From Trichosporon coremiiforme (lineage: Eukaryota > Basidiomycota > Tremellomycetes > Trichosporonales > Trichosporonaceae), in assembly GCA_039545355.1 (NCBI GenBank), contig BCJJ01000010.1, forward strand, positions 9,085 through 73,084: 64,000 nucleotides of DNA. Reading direction: 5' to 3'. The notes under the pieces are model-generated. The model saw only the letters and a program-made list of their open reading frames with translations, ran no database searches and was not told where the DNA came from. Position numbers and translations under genes: made by a program. Below, one piece after another: positions 52,787 through 63,500 of this stretch. Positions within the stretch are counted from its first letter, which is position 1. Every line of letters begins with the position of its first letter.

Positions 52787-54070
52787 ATGAGCCTCGCCGT
52801 GTCTCCGAAGCAGACCGACCAGCTCACCCAGAAGAAGCTGCAGTCGCCTATCCCTATCCACTTCTCCCCTCCTCCTCAGTGTACTCGCCTCGCGCCGCCC
52901 GTTGCGCCCCGCCGCTCAGCGACCATGCCCACCCCCGACATTGAGCCCCTCACCTTTGCCAAGGTGCCCATCGCGCGTCCGTCTGCGAGCACGCTCCTGA
53001 ACATGTCGACGGACACGGAAGTGACGTCCGACTGCGGCGAGCAGCTGTCTCGCTCGCCGTCGCTGCTTACGTCGCTTATTCAGAGCTCGCACATCGTGTC
53101 TGCGTCGAGCAGCGTCGCCAACTCGCCCAAGAGCAGCTCACACTTTAGCTCGCTGCTGCCGCATGCCAAGCCGATCCTCCGCCGCGTGTCCTCCGGCCAG
53201 GCCGCGGCCATGACCAGCGGCGACGAGCAGTCCGACCTCGAGCGCAGCAAGTCCCGTGCCAAGCCGTCGCTCGCCATCGCTCTCGGCCAGCGCCTCGAAC
53301 CCCTCGCCGAGCGCCAGGGCTCCCCCGAACCCGCCCACCGAAGGACCCGCCTCAAGTTCGCCGTGACACCAAGGCCGCTCCAGCTCGCGTCTGCTTGCAG
53401 CTCGCAGCGCGCCTCGCCCGAGCCCTCCTTCAGCGACGAGGAAGAGTACGACGATGACGAGGACCTCGCGACGCCCGGGTTCTACTCTGACTCGGACAAC
53501 GGATACCAGGAGGACTCGGAGGACGGGTTCACCGACGACGACGACGAGCCGTTCATACCCCCTGCGCACTGGGGCCAGCGCCGGCCGAGCTGGACGCCGT
53601 ACCGCGCACCGTCAGCCCCGATTCTGCAGGTGTCCGCCAAGCCCGAGTGCCGTGGCCGTATCCGCATCGACGACGACCGCAGTGCGCTCAAGTGCTCAAG
53701 ACATCGCAGCCCTCCGCCCGAGGCGCGTGTGCGTGTCCGTGACGCCGCGCCGCCTGCCGCCCGCTCTCCCTCGGCTTACGAGCTCTGCCGAAGAAGGGGG
53801 AGCACGGGCCAGCGCCCCTCCATGGGCTACTCTGGTCCGAAACCGCAGTCGCGCGGCTGGCGCTCCGACGACGCCCGCCCGCAGCCCGCCGGTGCGCACG
53901 GTGCGCACGTTGCGCAGCGAGCCCGCTCGGTCACGCACAAGACGAGCGCGAAGGAGCTGTCGCGCCTCGACTCGGCGCCCGCTCGCGTCGATGAGGTCCA
54001 CGCCGCGGGCAAGACGGAGCTCACGCACCCCAAGGGCGGACTCCGCAAGGTTCTCACTGCGTTCAGGTAG
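52787..54070 (+). CDS. Disordered protein with acidic cluster
   Basis: Intronless, 427 aa, no certain domain. The N-terminal part has short conserved-looking motifs (IPIHFSPPPQCTRLAPP, TMPTPDIEPLTFAKVPI). The centre is Ser-rich (SPSLLTSLIQSSHIVSA; KPILRRVSSGQAAAM). Around residues 210-255 lies an acidic stretch (SDEEEYDDDED, GFYSDSDNGYQEDSEDGFTDDDD) followed by Arg/Pro-rich sequence and a basic end (GGLRKVLTAFR). RRVSS is a PKA-like site. It resembles fungal nuclear regulators with a similar acidic core, but I cannot assign a family. Strong GC3 bias supports coding. Confidence 0.7.
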   Translation: MSLAVSPKQTDQLTQKKLQSPIPIHFSPPPQCTRLAPPVAPRRSATMPTPDIEPLTFAKVPIARPSASTLLNMSTDTEVTSDCGEQLSRSPSLLTSLIQSSHIVSASSSVANSPKSSSHFSSLLPHAKPILRRVSSGQAAAMTSGDEQSDLERSKSRAKPSLAIALGQRLEPLAERQGSPEPAHRRTRLKFAVTPRPLQLASACSSQRASPEPSFSDEEEYDDDEDLATPGFYSDSDNGYQEDSEDGFTDDDDEPFIPPAHWGQRRPSWTPYRAPSAPILQVSAKPECRGRIRIDDDRSALKCSRHRSPPPEARVRVRDAAPPAARSPSAYELCRRRGSTGQRPSMGYSGPKPQSRGWRSDDARPQPAGAHGAHVAQRARSVTHKTSAKELSRLDSAPARVDEVHAAGKTELTHPKGGLRKVLTAFR

Positions 54071-55220
54071 TTCTCGCATAACCCTACTACGACCGAACCC
54101 GCATAGACATAGACCAGTTGTTGTTGTATGTGACAGTATGACCTAGGCGCAAGTCGGCATGTCCGTTGCATTCTCTAGTCGGACAGTGGAGCCAAGCGTA
54201 TGATGGCTTGGCTAGAGGCCAAGCCTGAAGCCTGTGTGACTGTTCGCATGCCCCATGCTCCTTGGCAGTTCTCATGACTCCATGACTCGGGTGTTCTCTA
54301 GCCACTCTGTGCACGCTGTACAGGAGACGTTCGTGAGCAGACGGTGGGCAGCAAATTCTCTGGCCATCTGGAAACAACAGCATGCTCCGGCGTGTTCCGT
54401 GCAAAGGTACAACAGACGCGGCATAGTCCGGCAGACGGAAGGAGACATGTGGAAACTTTGGGTCGCAATTCAGACTTTTGCAGAGTCTATCTTCTCGACT
54501 ATTGACGAGCTCGCTCTATTGACAAGCTCGCTCTGGTATGGCGGCTGGCTGGCTGGCTGAGATGCTGGCTGGGCTCGTTGGGCAGAGTGTGCAGGCTGTG
54601 CAGGCTGGATCAATGGACGGCGCAGTGCGCACTGGCTGGGCTGCTCGCTGTCTGGGTGAGAGATTCGAGGGGCGGCAGAGGGGGCGGCAGTTTGGCCCGC
54701 CGTCCAAAGGAAATGCGAATAGCCCACTTTTCATTGGCCGCAAATTTCTGATTGCAAGTCTTTCAGGTTCGACTTGGCCGGATGAGCCGGACGAGCCGGA
54801 CGGGGTTTTGAATCCAGCAGATTGAGTCCCTTAGGATTTGGGTACTGTGGATTGGGTGGAGTTTGGGGGCTCGTACAGTGCCTCCTCTTCAGTCCCTATG
54901 GTGTAAGGTGTAACAGCGTCCAAGGGCTCTTCTGCATACTTCAGCATAGGATGAGGGGGGGGGTGGGACCAAAAATACGAGGGGCACTAACTGTCCTGTC
55001 CCCTCGAGGAACCATGGGACCAAATAACATGAGGTCTGGGTCTTAGGGCTCCTCGACGTGAGGAACCATGGGGGGGAGAAGGGGACAAGATGCAACAGGC
55101 TCAACCAAAAGTCAAAGTCGTCGAGGGACGGACGGCCGGGCGGCTCGGAGCATCACATGCACATGTTTCTGGGTTTCGACAGTGCCGCGGCAAAGCCATT
55201 TGGGGCCCGGGGTTCGTCCC

Positions 55221-55262
55221 GTGCATCGTGCATCGTGCATCGTGCATCGTGCATCGTGCATC
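55221..55262. repeat. Six tandem GTGCATC heptamers
   Basis: Six perfect copies (42 bp) followed by a degenerate one. Confidence 0.95.
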
Positions 55263-56021
55263 GCGTATGCGGTAGGGACATGGGCGGAGGGGTGTTCCGC
55301 ACGCTTCTGCATGGGCTTGCATGGGTTGAACGGCGTCCCGACCGCAAAGAAAGACAGGGGGGGAGGCGTCTTTCGAGTCCGCTGGCGGAGAGACTGTCCA
55401 CTCGCACTCGGACGCAGAGCTTGTGAGGCGGTGAGGGGGTGGCGTCTAGAGGCAGAGTCTGGTGAACATGCCAAGCGGCCTTCAGCCTGAGCTTGCGCGC
55501 AATGTCGCGGCCAACTGGCAGCGCACCCACTGCAGTAGCCGCCGATACGCCCCTCAGACGTAAGAGAGAGATCAGCGTCGCAATCAGTTCTGCGGAGACT
55601 GACCGGGCTCGGTTTCATGTCACGGCTGCGTCGCTACTCGCGTACGACGAATGCGGGCAAGTAGTGAACCGAGGATCGCCAAGACGGGCTGCGACGTACT
55701 CCAGATTTCCGTAAAATATTTGAAGATTTACCCTAGGATGCATGGCACACGCCAAACGGCGGTTGGTGACACGCCGTCTGCGTAAGAGATATGAGCTCAC
55801 GCGAAACGCGTCTCGAGATCCAGCCCCTCATGTCCGCGGTCGTGAATGACCTTGATGCTCGATACCTCGCCCATCCGACCCGCACTCCAGTATCCAGCAG
55901 TGTGCAACCTCTCCGGTATGAAGGAGTGTGGGAGCATTCCGCGGTGACTGCTCGGCACGCACCCCACCTGACGCAGTGAGACGGCCGACGCCGCCGCCAC
56001 TCTGAACGCCGCATGCCGTCC

Positions 56022-56057
56022 CATCTGGAACATCTGGAACATCTGGATCATCTGGAA
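56022..56057. repeat. Four tandem CATCTGGAA nonamers
   Basis: Four copies, the third with one change. Confidence 0.9.
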
Positions 56058-56548
56058 CAGGCCACAGCCACAAAGGTCCAGACTGACTGACTGCCGTGTC
56101 TCTCGTGCCCTACGACATTGCCCGGTAGAACTCGGCGCCGAGCCCTCGGCGTGCTTCTTGGCACTCCGCTGCCGCCGGACTCCGAGACGCCGCTTCCCAC
56201 TCTCTTTCAAGACACTGCCACTCTGGTCAGAAACGCTTCACCTTTCCTCTCCTCTCATGCCTGGCTCCTTTTCCTCGGAAGCGTCCTCTGCTTACCCTAT
56301 GCTCTGGCAAGACCGCTGACCACCCATCGCTCACCTCTCAGCACCTCTCAGCGCACTCACTCGCTTCGCTCGTGAGCTCGCTCGTTGCGTAACAATGCCA
56401 GTGCCTATGCATATGCCTACTTATACTACACTACAATGGAACGTGATTGTTCGCTTTTCCGCGTTGCTTGGCGCTTGGTTGTCTTGCACTCAAAGCTCGG
56501 CGCGACTTCTCTAGTGCGCGCTCAACGCTACGCGCCTGATGTCGCGCC

Positions 56549-59500
56549 TCACACCGCGCCCCGCTTCGTCGGGCTCTCGCTCCTCTTAGGAGATCCGCCC
56601 TGGAGGCTCATTGGCCGGAGGCCGCTGTTTCTGCGTTCGACAGGCGGCGGGCCGGCGCTCTTCCATTTGCTGCCGAAGAAGCCGCTGACACTCGCTCCCC
56701 ACCCGCCGAGCGCGGAGCCGATCGGCGCCAGAGGCGACGACGGCGTGTTGCTCCCGCTGCTGCCGCTCGCCTGGGACGCGAGGGACACGCCGCTCGCGCT
56801 CGCGTTGCTTGCGCTTGCCTTTGACGCCTGTGACGCGCCTGAAACAGGTCGCCCGTTTCCGTTGGCTCCGTTGGCGGCGGCCACGGCGGCGGCGGCGGCG
56901 CGGCGCGCATGCTCGGCTTCCAGACGGTTGTTGACTTCCGAGCGCACGCCGTCGAACGCCCGGAAGAAGGTTGAGGAAACGGTGGCGCCCGCGTTGGCCA
57001 AAGTTTCGCGCGTGCTCTCCAATGTCTCGTCGATGCGCAGGTCGTGCAGACCTTCGGAGAGACGGATCGAGAGGTCCGACACAGCGGTCGCCTTGCCTTC
57101 GCACGGGTGCCGCGGCTCCGAGAGGTCAAAGATCGTCGGGTCCGTGCAATGGTCCCAGATCTCGGCGGCAGGCGTCATACGGAAGTACTGCGCGAACGGC
57201 TCGCCAAAGTTGATCAGAGGGTTGACCTCGGTCGTGACCCCGGTCGCGGCGGGCGGCGCGCTCGCTAACGGCCCGTGCCCGATAAAGTCGGCGTACTTGA
57301 TCGACGCGAGGAAGGCGCAAATGTACTCCTCGAAACGCGCACGCAGGTCGTCGTCGCTGCCCACGAAGCCTGGCCGCTCGCCCTCCGGCAGGTTGTACGT
57401 GTCCTCGACGACGCGCACCATCTCGTTCATCCACGTGCGGTCCGCCGCCGTCAGCCCGACAACGCGCTCGAGCTTCGGGTCCGAAAACGTGAACGTGTTC
57501 TCGTCAATGTTCACGAGCACGTCGTAAGAGCAGTCCCGCTGCTGCGTCACAATCTGGTTCGTCGTGCCCACGAGCCACGACCGCGCCGCGAGCATGTCGA
57601 TCTGCTGCAGCGGGAGGTACGGCTGGAAGCACGAGTCGGCTCCGAACAGGTGCAGCGCTTAGCGTCAGCTTCACTCATGAGAAGAGAAAGAGACTTACGG
57701 AGACCCATGTACCGCAGCAGACTCGCTCGGTCGCTCGTCCTGAGGGATGTTGGCCGCGTGCGCTGCTTCCGGGCGTCGAGCTCGGGCGAGCCGCAATCAC
57801 GCAAAGCCATCAAGAGTCCTGGAATCAAGGAGACCAGGCTGTACTGGTACGTGCACAGCATCTCCACGGGGTATCCAAACAGCATGATGCGACGCTGCAG
57901 CAACAGCATCTTGAGCAGCACGAGCGTGCGGTGGCGGAACTTGTGGACTAGCTCGCGCAGCGAGGTGCCTGATGTCAGCTGGGTCGAAGGGTCGGCAGCT
58001 CACCCATGTAAATAGCGCTCTCGCCGGCCTTGCCCTCCAGGCTGGCCTCGAGACTCGTGTAGAAATCCTGCAGGATCTGGGTGCTGCCGAAATCGCGCTG
58101 CGCGAAGAACGCTTTCGTGACGACACCGAGACGGTCGCGGACCGGGCCAAAGACGGGCTGCGAGGCGAGCACGATCACGGCCTTTTGGACCATGCTGCGC
58201 GTCACATCAGACGACTTTTGCAGCAGGTCCGCAGCAGCGATCTGCCTGTTGCACCTGATGTCAGTTGATACATCGGCATGACAACTCACGAGATGCCGAA
58301 CAATGTCCTGCGTGGCGGAATCTCGCTAGTAGTCGGCCCAGTTGGATTGAAAGTACAGTGCTGTTGTCAGTTACTGTGGCCATGTTGAAACCCACGAAGT
58401 ATGAGTAGTCCTCCTCGCTGAGGTGCGCTCCGTCAGGAAGGGCGAGGAAGGGGAGCAGCCGGGCAAAGTTCTCGTCGGCCATGAGGGCATCGTGCAGCGA
58501 TTGCGGGTAGGCAAACTCGACAGTAGGGCCAATCTGAGGTCAGTCATAGAAGAGCTTCCCCTAAACCCACCAGGTGGTTGAAGTCGACGACAGCGACACC
58601 AAGCACGAGGTCGACATCGCCGTCGCGGACGGTCGTGCCGACGTTGCTGAGGCCGAGGGAAGCCGCCTTCTGGCTCCTCGATGTCGAATTCGCAAGGGTG
58701 CCGTAAATTGTGCGTTCACTGGCGGTCGGGCTGGCAGCCTGCGGGTCGTCGTTGTAGAGCCTGGTGGCCGGGCTGGAGAACTGGCTGCTAGCCCGCGAGT
58801 ACTCGGACGCCGGGTAGAGGGGGTCCTCCTTCCAGCCGGGCGACTCGTCTCCGAACCCGACCTCCTCGAACGACACCGATGACGTCTGCGACACGGCGGA
58901 CGCACTCGATGTATTCCGCTTGTGCTTCGAGGACGTCTTCATGTCTGGCAGAGTAGCGAGGACCTGGTCCTTCTCTTCCTCGCTGCTGGCGATGATCTCT
59001 TCCTTGTCGACGTCCTTCTCGCGCTCCTTCTGGGAGATGAGCGACTGCCGCGTGTTTTGCTTCGCAAGGATGGACTCGGCGATGGGACCGAGCGGGCTGA
59101 CGACTGGGCTCTTGGGGCTTCCAGAGCTGCTGGGGGTCGCGCTGCGGGCTGGCGAGGAAGGGACGGGAACAGGATTCGAGGGAGCGGTGGCAATGGGAGT
59201 GCTCGTGCTCGTGCCGTCGTCGTCTTCCTTGTGCACGGCGCTCGCGCTCGCGTTCATTCTGTTGCCGAACAAGGCAGAGGCTGCAGCAGCAGTTGTGGCC
59301 GATCCGTTCGCAAAGGCAGAGGGCGAGCCCCATGCGGCTGCACTGTCCGAGGCGTCGCTCGCGGTCCCGCTGAGATCGCTCACGTTGCTGATCCTCCTCT
59401 CGAGGGGCGAGTCGATGTCGTCGTCTTCCGGGTCACCGCCTACCCGTGAGGCCATGATTGCGCCAATGTCGAGGACGGGTCTGCTGGCTGACTGCTTGGG

Positions 59501-59692
59501 GGAGGAAGGTGGTGAGGGGTCAGAGGTGGAAAGGTTGCTGACGTTGGAGGTCTCGCGGGAGAGCTCGAGCTTGTCGGGGATGTTGTCTTTTGTCGGGCTC
59601 ATGGAGACTGAGCGAAAGGAGGAGGGGGAGCTCGGTGAGCTGGAGCTTGAGCTGGGCGGCGAGTCGTCTGTGGTGGATGGCGTGACCTCCAT
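56549..59692 (-). CDS. AVL9: AVL9-like DENN-domain protein of late secretion
   Basis: Exons 59692-58571, 58533-58396, 58321-58290, 58254-58004, 57968-57699 and 57657-56549; 973 aa; all five phases agree. The N-terminal ~340 residues are a Ser-rich disordered region. The AVL9/DENN core starts DLVLGVAVVDFNHL-IGPTVEFAYP and continues LLPFLALPDGAHLSEEDYSYF and TLFGISCNRQI (spanning a 32-nt microexon). It goes on with QKAVIVLASQPVFGPVRDR, YMGTSLRELVHKFRHRTL, GYPVEMLCTYQYSLVSL, FQPYLPLQQIDML and DPKLERVVGLTAADRTWM. The C-terminal third is Ala/Ser-rich. Yeast Avl9 acts in exocytic vesicle formation from the Golgi. Confidence 0.92.
58290..58321 (-). other. 32-nt microexon of AVL9
   Basis: Flanked by introns of 74 nt (58322-58395) and 35 nt (58255-58289). 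It encodes the IPPRRTLFGIS part of the conserved core and keeps the frame. Confidence 0.75.
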
Positions 59693-60517
59693 GATGGGTG
59701 ATGATTGTGATGAGGAGGATTCAGTGCAGTGCCAGTCAAGAGTAAGTAGTGTGTGCCAAGTGAAAGTCGAGCCGAGCAGCAGAAGTCGACCAGAGGGAGA
59801 GAGTCTTGAGTCTGATGCGACACGATGCCGAGGTGTATGCAAGGGGAACAGGGGAACAGGGGAACAGGGAGCAGGGTCAGTCAGGCAGGCGCTCAGGCAC
59901 GGACATGAACGATGCAGGCGGCAGCGCTGAGCTCGGCGCGTTCATCCACCAGACACCAGGTGCACGCGCGTTTGATCCCGTCACATTCTGCGTATAGTGC
60001 CCAGTGGCGATAACGACGGGATTTTGCTTTCTGAAAGATGCGCCGCCTCTTTGACACTCTTGACAACCGTACATGACAGATCGAGGGCAACACAGCTGCT
60101 CAGTCAACACGTAAAAATGCATATGCGCATCTTCTACTGCGTATCTCTTCTGCCATCTCCATCCGCATCATCACCCTCATTACTCCTTCACACATCGGTC
60201 AGAACGCGATAGAGGGGCGTCGGTCAGTGTCAGGGACTGGGTCCTGTTCTTTCTCCTGCCAGCCTCGTCAGCCTGACCCGGAGCGTCATCTCACAGGATA
60301 CATACATACATGCATACAGCAGAGCCCCGCCGGGCCTCCTGTGCCTAACCCGCACCACCGTCATCCGATGAACTCCTTCGTCAGTCTCTCATTGCAATCT
60401 GTCTGCTGCAAGTACTTCCGAGCCGACTTCTTTTCATATCATGTACTAAAAAATCTGCCTACTAAACGAACATACGTTTTCCAAAACACTTCTTCACTCA
60501 ACTAAACTAAACTAAAA
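59693..60517. other. Intergenic, AVL9 promoter
   Basis: No gene. Three GGGGAACA units at 59843-59866; ACTAA repeats just after the last gene's stop. Confidence 0.5.
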
Positions 60518-63500
60518 TTACTTCTTGTCCGACGAGACCAGGTCGCTAACGTCGTCCTTCGCCTTCTGGAGCAGGCCACTCGAGTTGTTGCCGCCGGTAG
60601 TCGTGCCGGTAGTTCCGGTGGGGCCAGTGGTGCCAATGTTGTTGTTACCAGCCAGCTTCGAGGCCATGCCGGAGAGACCCCCCGACGTGCCGCCCGCAGA
60701 GGTTGTGCCGGCCGTTGTGCCGGGAAGGCGGTCCGAGTCATCGTGGTAAGCGCCGGGAATGTGCTGGCCGCTGGCGCCGGTACCGGTACCAGTTTGGTCA
60801 GTGGTGCCAGCGGCATGGCTACCAGCGCCAGTGGCGCCGATACCGGCGCCAGTGCCGGCGCCGCTCTTCAGCGTCGTCGGACCGGTGTGGATGCCCTGCT
60901 GGCCTCCGGCGCCGTACCCGGCCCCGCCCTGGCTGAGGTGCTGGTTGGGGTCACTCGAGCCCGTGCCGGTGCCGGCGGTGCCAGAGGTGGCGATACCAGA
61001 GCCAGCGCTGCGGCCGGACAGATCCTTGTCGGCCGCAGAGCCAGTGATGCCGTGGCCCGAACGGCCAGTCAGGTCGCCCGTGTTGTCGCGGTCGGTGCGG
61101 GCCGCGCCTTGGCCAGTGTACTCCTTAGTACCGCCGGTGCCGGAGCCGTAGTTGCCGCCCGAGCCGTAGGTGTTAGAACCCTGGTGCTGCTGGTACATGT
61201 CGCGCTCCTTGACGCGGTCGTGCTGGTGCGCGACCTCAGCGCCGGTGGGGCCAGGGCCCTGGTCGTAGCTGTCGTACGCGCCAGTCAGGACGGGGGGACC
61301 GCGGCTGGTGGGAGACGCCTGAGTGCCCGAGGCGGTGCGGCCGTGCTGGCCCCTGCTGGAGTCAAGGTTGGGGTTGGCGCGCTTGGAGTGGGAGGAGAAT
61401 TGGTCCTCGCCGAGGCGCGCGTCGTCGATCACGCCGACGAAGCGCTCCTCGTACCCAGGTCCGGCGGCGCCGCCACCGATGATGGTGGGGCCCTCAGAGG
61501 CGTACGCTCCGCCGCGGGACGAGCCGTACTGGTCCCTACCGCTCAGATTGCGGTTGGACGAGCCGTAGTTGTCGTAGTCGTCGTCGTCATCGTAGCGGTT
61601 GCGGTTGCGGTTGTTGCCGCTGCCGAACTCGGACGGATTGGTCCAGCCGCCGGCGCCGGCGACGTTACGGCCGACGTTGCGGTTGCCCGACGAGCGGTTG
61701 TAGTAGTCGTCGTCATCGTCGTCATCGTAGCGGTTGCCGCGACGGCCGGCGGCATAGCCACCAGCACCGCCGAGGGCGGCGCCGCCGGCGACGCCGGCAA
61801 TTTTCGCGAGGTTGCGCTGGTTGTCGCCGCGTCCGACCTGGCCAGTAGAGTAGTTGTCGTCATCGAACCAGTCGCGTCCGTCGTTGCCGCGGCCGAAGGT
61901 GCCGCGGTTATTGCCCGAGGAGAAGCCGGAGGGGTCGGCCCAGCCGCCAGAGCCGGCGATGTTGCGGCCGCTGCTCAGGTCGACACCGCCGATGATGCCG
62001 CCGCGGCCACCGGCGCCGAGGCCACCACCACGGTTACCGAACGAGTAGTCGTCGTCGCGATCGCGGTGGTCGCGGTGGTCAGTGCCGTCGAGGGCGTTGC
62101 CGTACTTGTCGTCAGAGCTGCGGCCGTAGCCACCGGCACCGGTGCGGCCCTGGGTACGCTGGCGGTCAGTGTCGCGGTTGCGGTCGTCGTCGCCGCCGTA
62201 GGGGGCAATGGCCTCAGTGCCGGTCGCACCGCCGCCGTGGCAGTGGTGCAGACGCTGGGGCTGGCCAACAACAGTCGTCTCCTGCTTGCTGCTGGTGTAG
62301 CGGCCGGAGGTGTCGTGTGGGTAGTCGGCGGCCGAGTCGCCAGTGTAGCTGTCGCCGCCGGCGCCGCCGGCGCCGACACCGCTCACGCCGCGCTGGCCAC
62401 GGCCCGAGGAGCCGTAAGCGCCAGCTCCGGTAGTACCGGAGGTAGAGGTGGTGCCACGGGTGCCCTGGCGATCAGAGTCGATGCCGTACTGCTGCGCGAC
62501 CTCGTCGGCGCGCTGCTGGGCGCGGGCGGTAGATCCAACACCGCCGGTGGCGGGGGTATGGGTGGAGCGCTCCTGGGCGTCGTAGAACTGGTCGTCGTCC
62601 GAGTCGCCGTCGCGGTGGCGGCGAGAGGCGCCGTAGGCACCAGCGCCGGCGAGGGCACCGGCTCCAGCGCCGAGGGCGGCGTTACGACCAGTGTGCGACT
62701 GGTTGCGGTACGTCGAGCGGTTGTAGCCGTCGTCATCGTAGCGACCAGAGATACCGCGCTGGTTGCGGCCGTATGAGGACTGGTTGTAGTCGTCGTCGTC
62801 GTCGTAGCGGCCCTGGGTGCCGCGCTGGTTGCGGCTAGAGCTGAAGCCGGAGCCACGGTTGTAGTCATCGTCGCCGTAGCGGTCGTAGCGGTTGCCGCTG
62901 CCGAAGCCAGAGCCACCACGGTTGCCAGAGCCGTAGCGCTGGTTGTCGTAGCGGTCGTCGTAGCGGTCGTCGTAGCCGCGCTGGTTGTTGCCGTAGCGGT
63001 CGCTGTCACGGCCGAAAGCGGCGGTGCCGCGCTGGTTGCCCGAGCCGGGGTAGTTGCGACGGTTGTCGTAGTCATCGTCGTCGTCGTCGTAGCGGTTGTT
63101 GCCACGGCGGCCGGCGGCGTAGCCTCCAGCAGCACCGGCGCCGGCGCCGAGGGCACCAGCACCGAGAGCGCGGTTGCGGTTCGACGACGACCGGTTGTAG
63201 TCGTCATAGTCGTCGTTGTAGCGACCCGAGGTACCACGCTGGTTGCGGCCGTAGCCGGAACGGTTGTAGTCATCGTCCTCATCGTAGCGGCCAGAGGTTT
63301 TGCGGCCACCCTGGAGCTCGGCAGGGTTGGCCCAACCACCGGCGCCGGCGATGTTGCGACCGACGTTGCGGTTGCGGTTCGCGGACGAGCGGTTGTAGTC
63401 ATCGTCATCGTCGTCGTAGCGACCGCCGCGCTGGTTACGGCCGTAGCCAGAGCGGTTGTAGTCGTCGTCGTCATCGTCGTAGCGGTTGCCACGGTTGACG

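Larger units (their letters stand above)
54071..56548. other. Long intergenic region, simple repeats
   Basis: No recognisable gene. Contains GTGCATC and CATCTGGAA tandems and a 62-codon ORF (55791-55979) of uncertain meaning. Confidence 0.45.

Noticed and set aside
55791..55979. 62-codon plus-strand ORF
   Set aside because: Some codon bias, but no motif, no neighbour logic and simple repeats around it; kept only as a mention.
60743..62776. Plus-strand 677-codon open frame inside the Gly-rich protein gene
   Set aside because: Ala/Val/Gly-only composition is the complement of the Asp/Tyr/Asn/Arg repeats; same GC3 effect.
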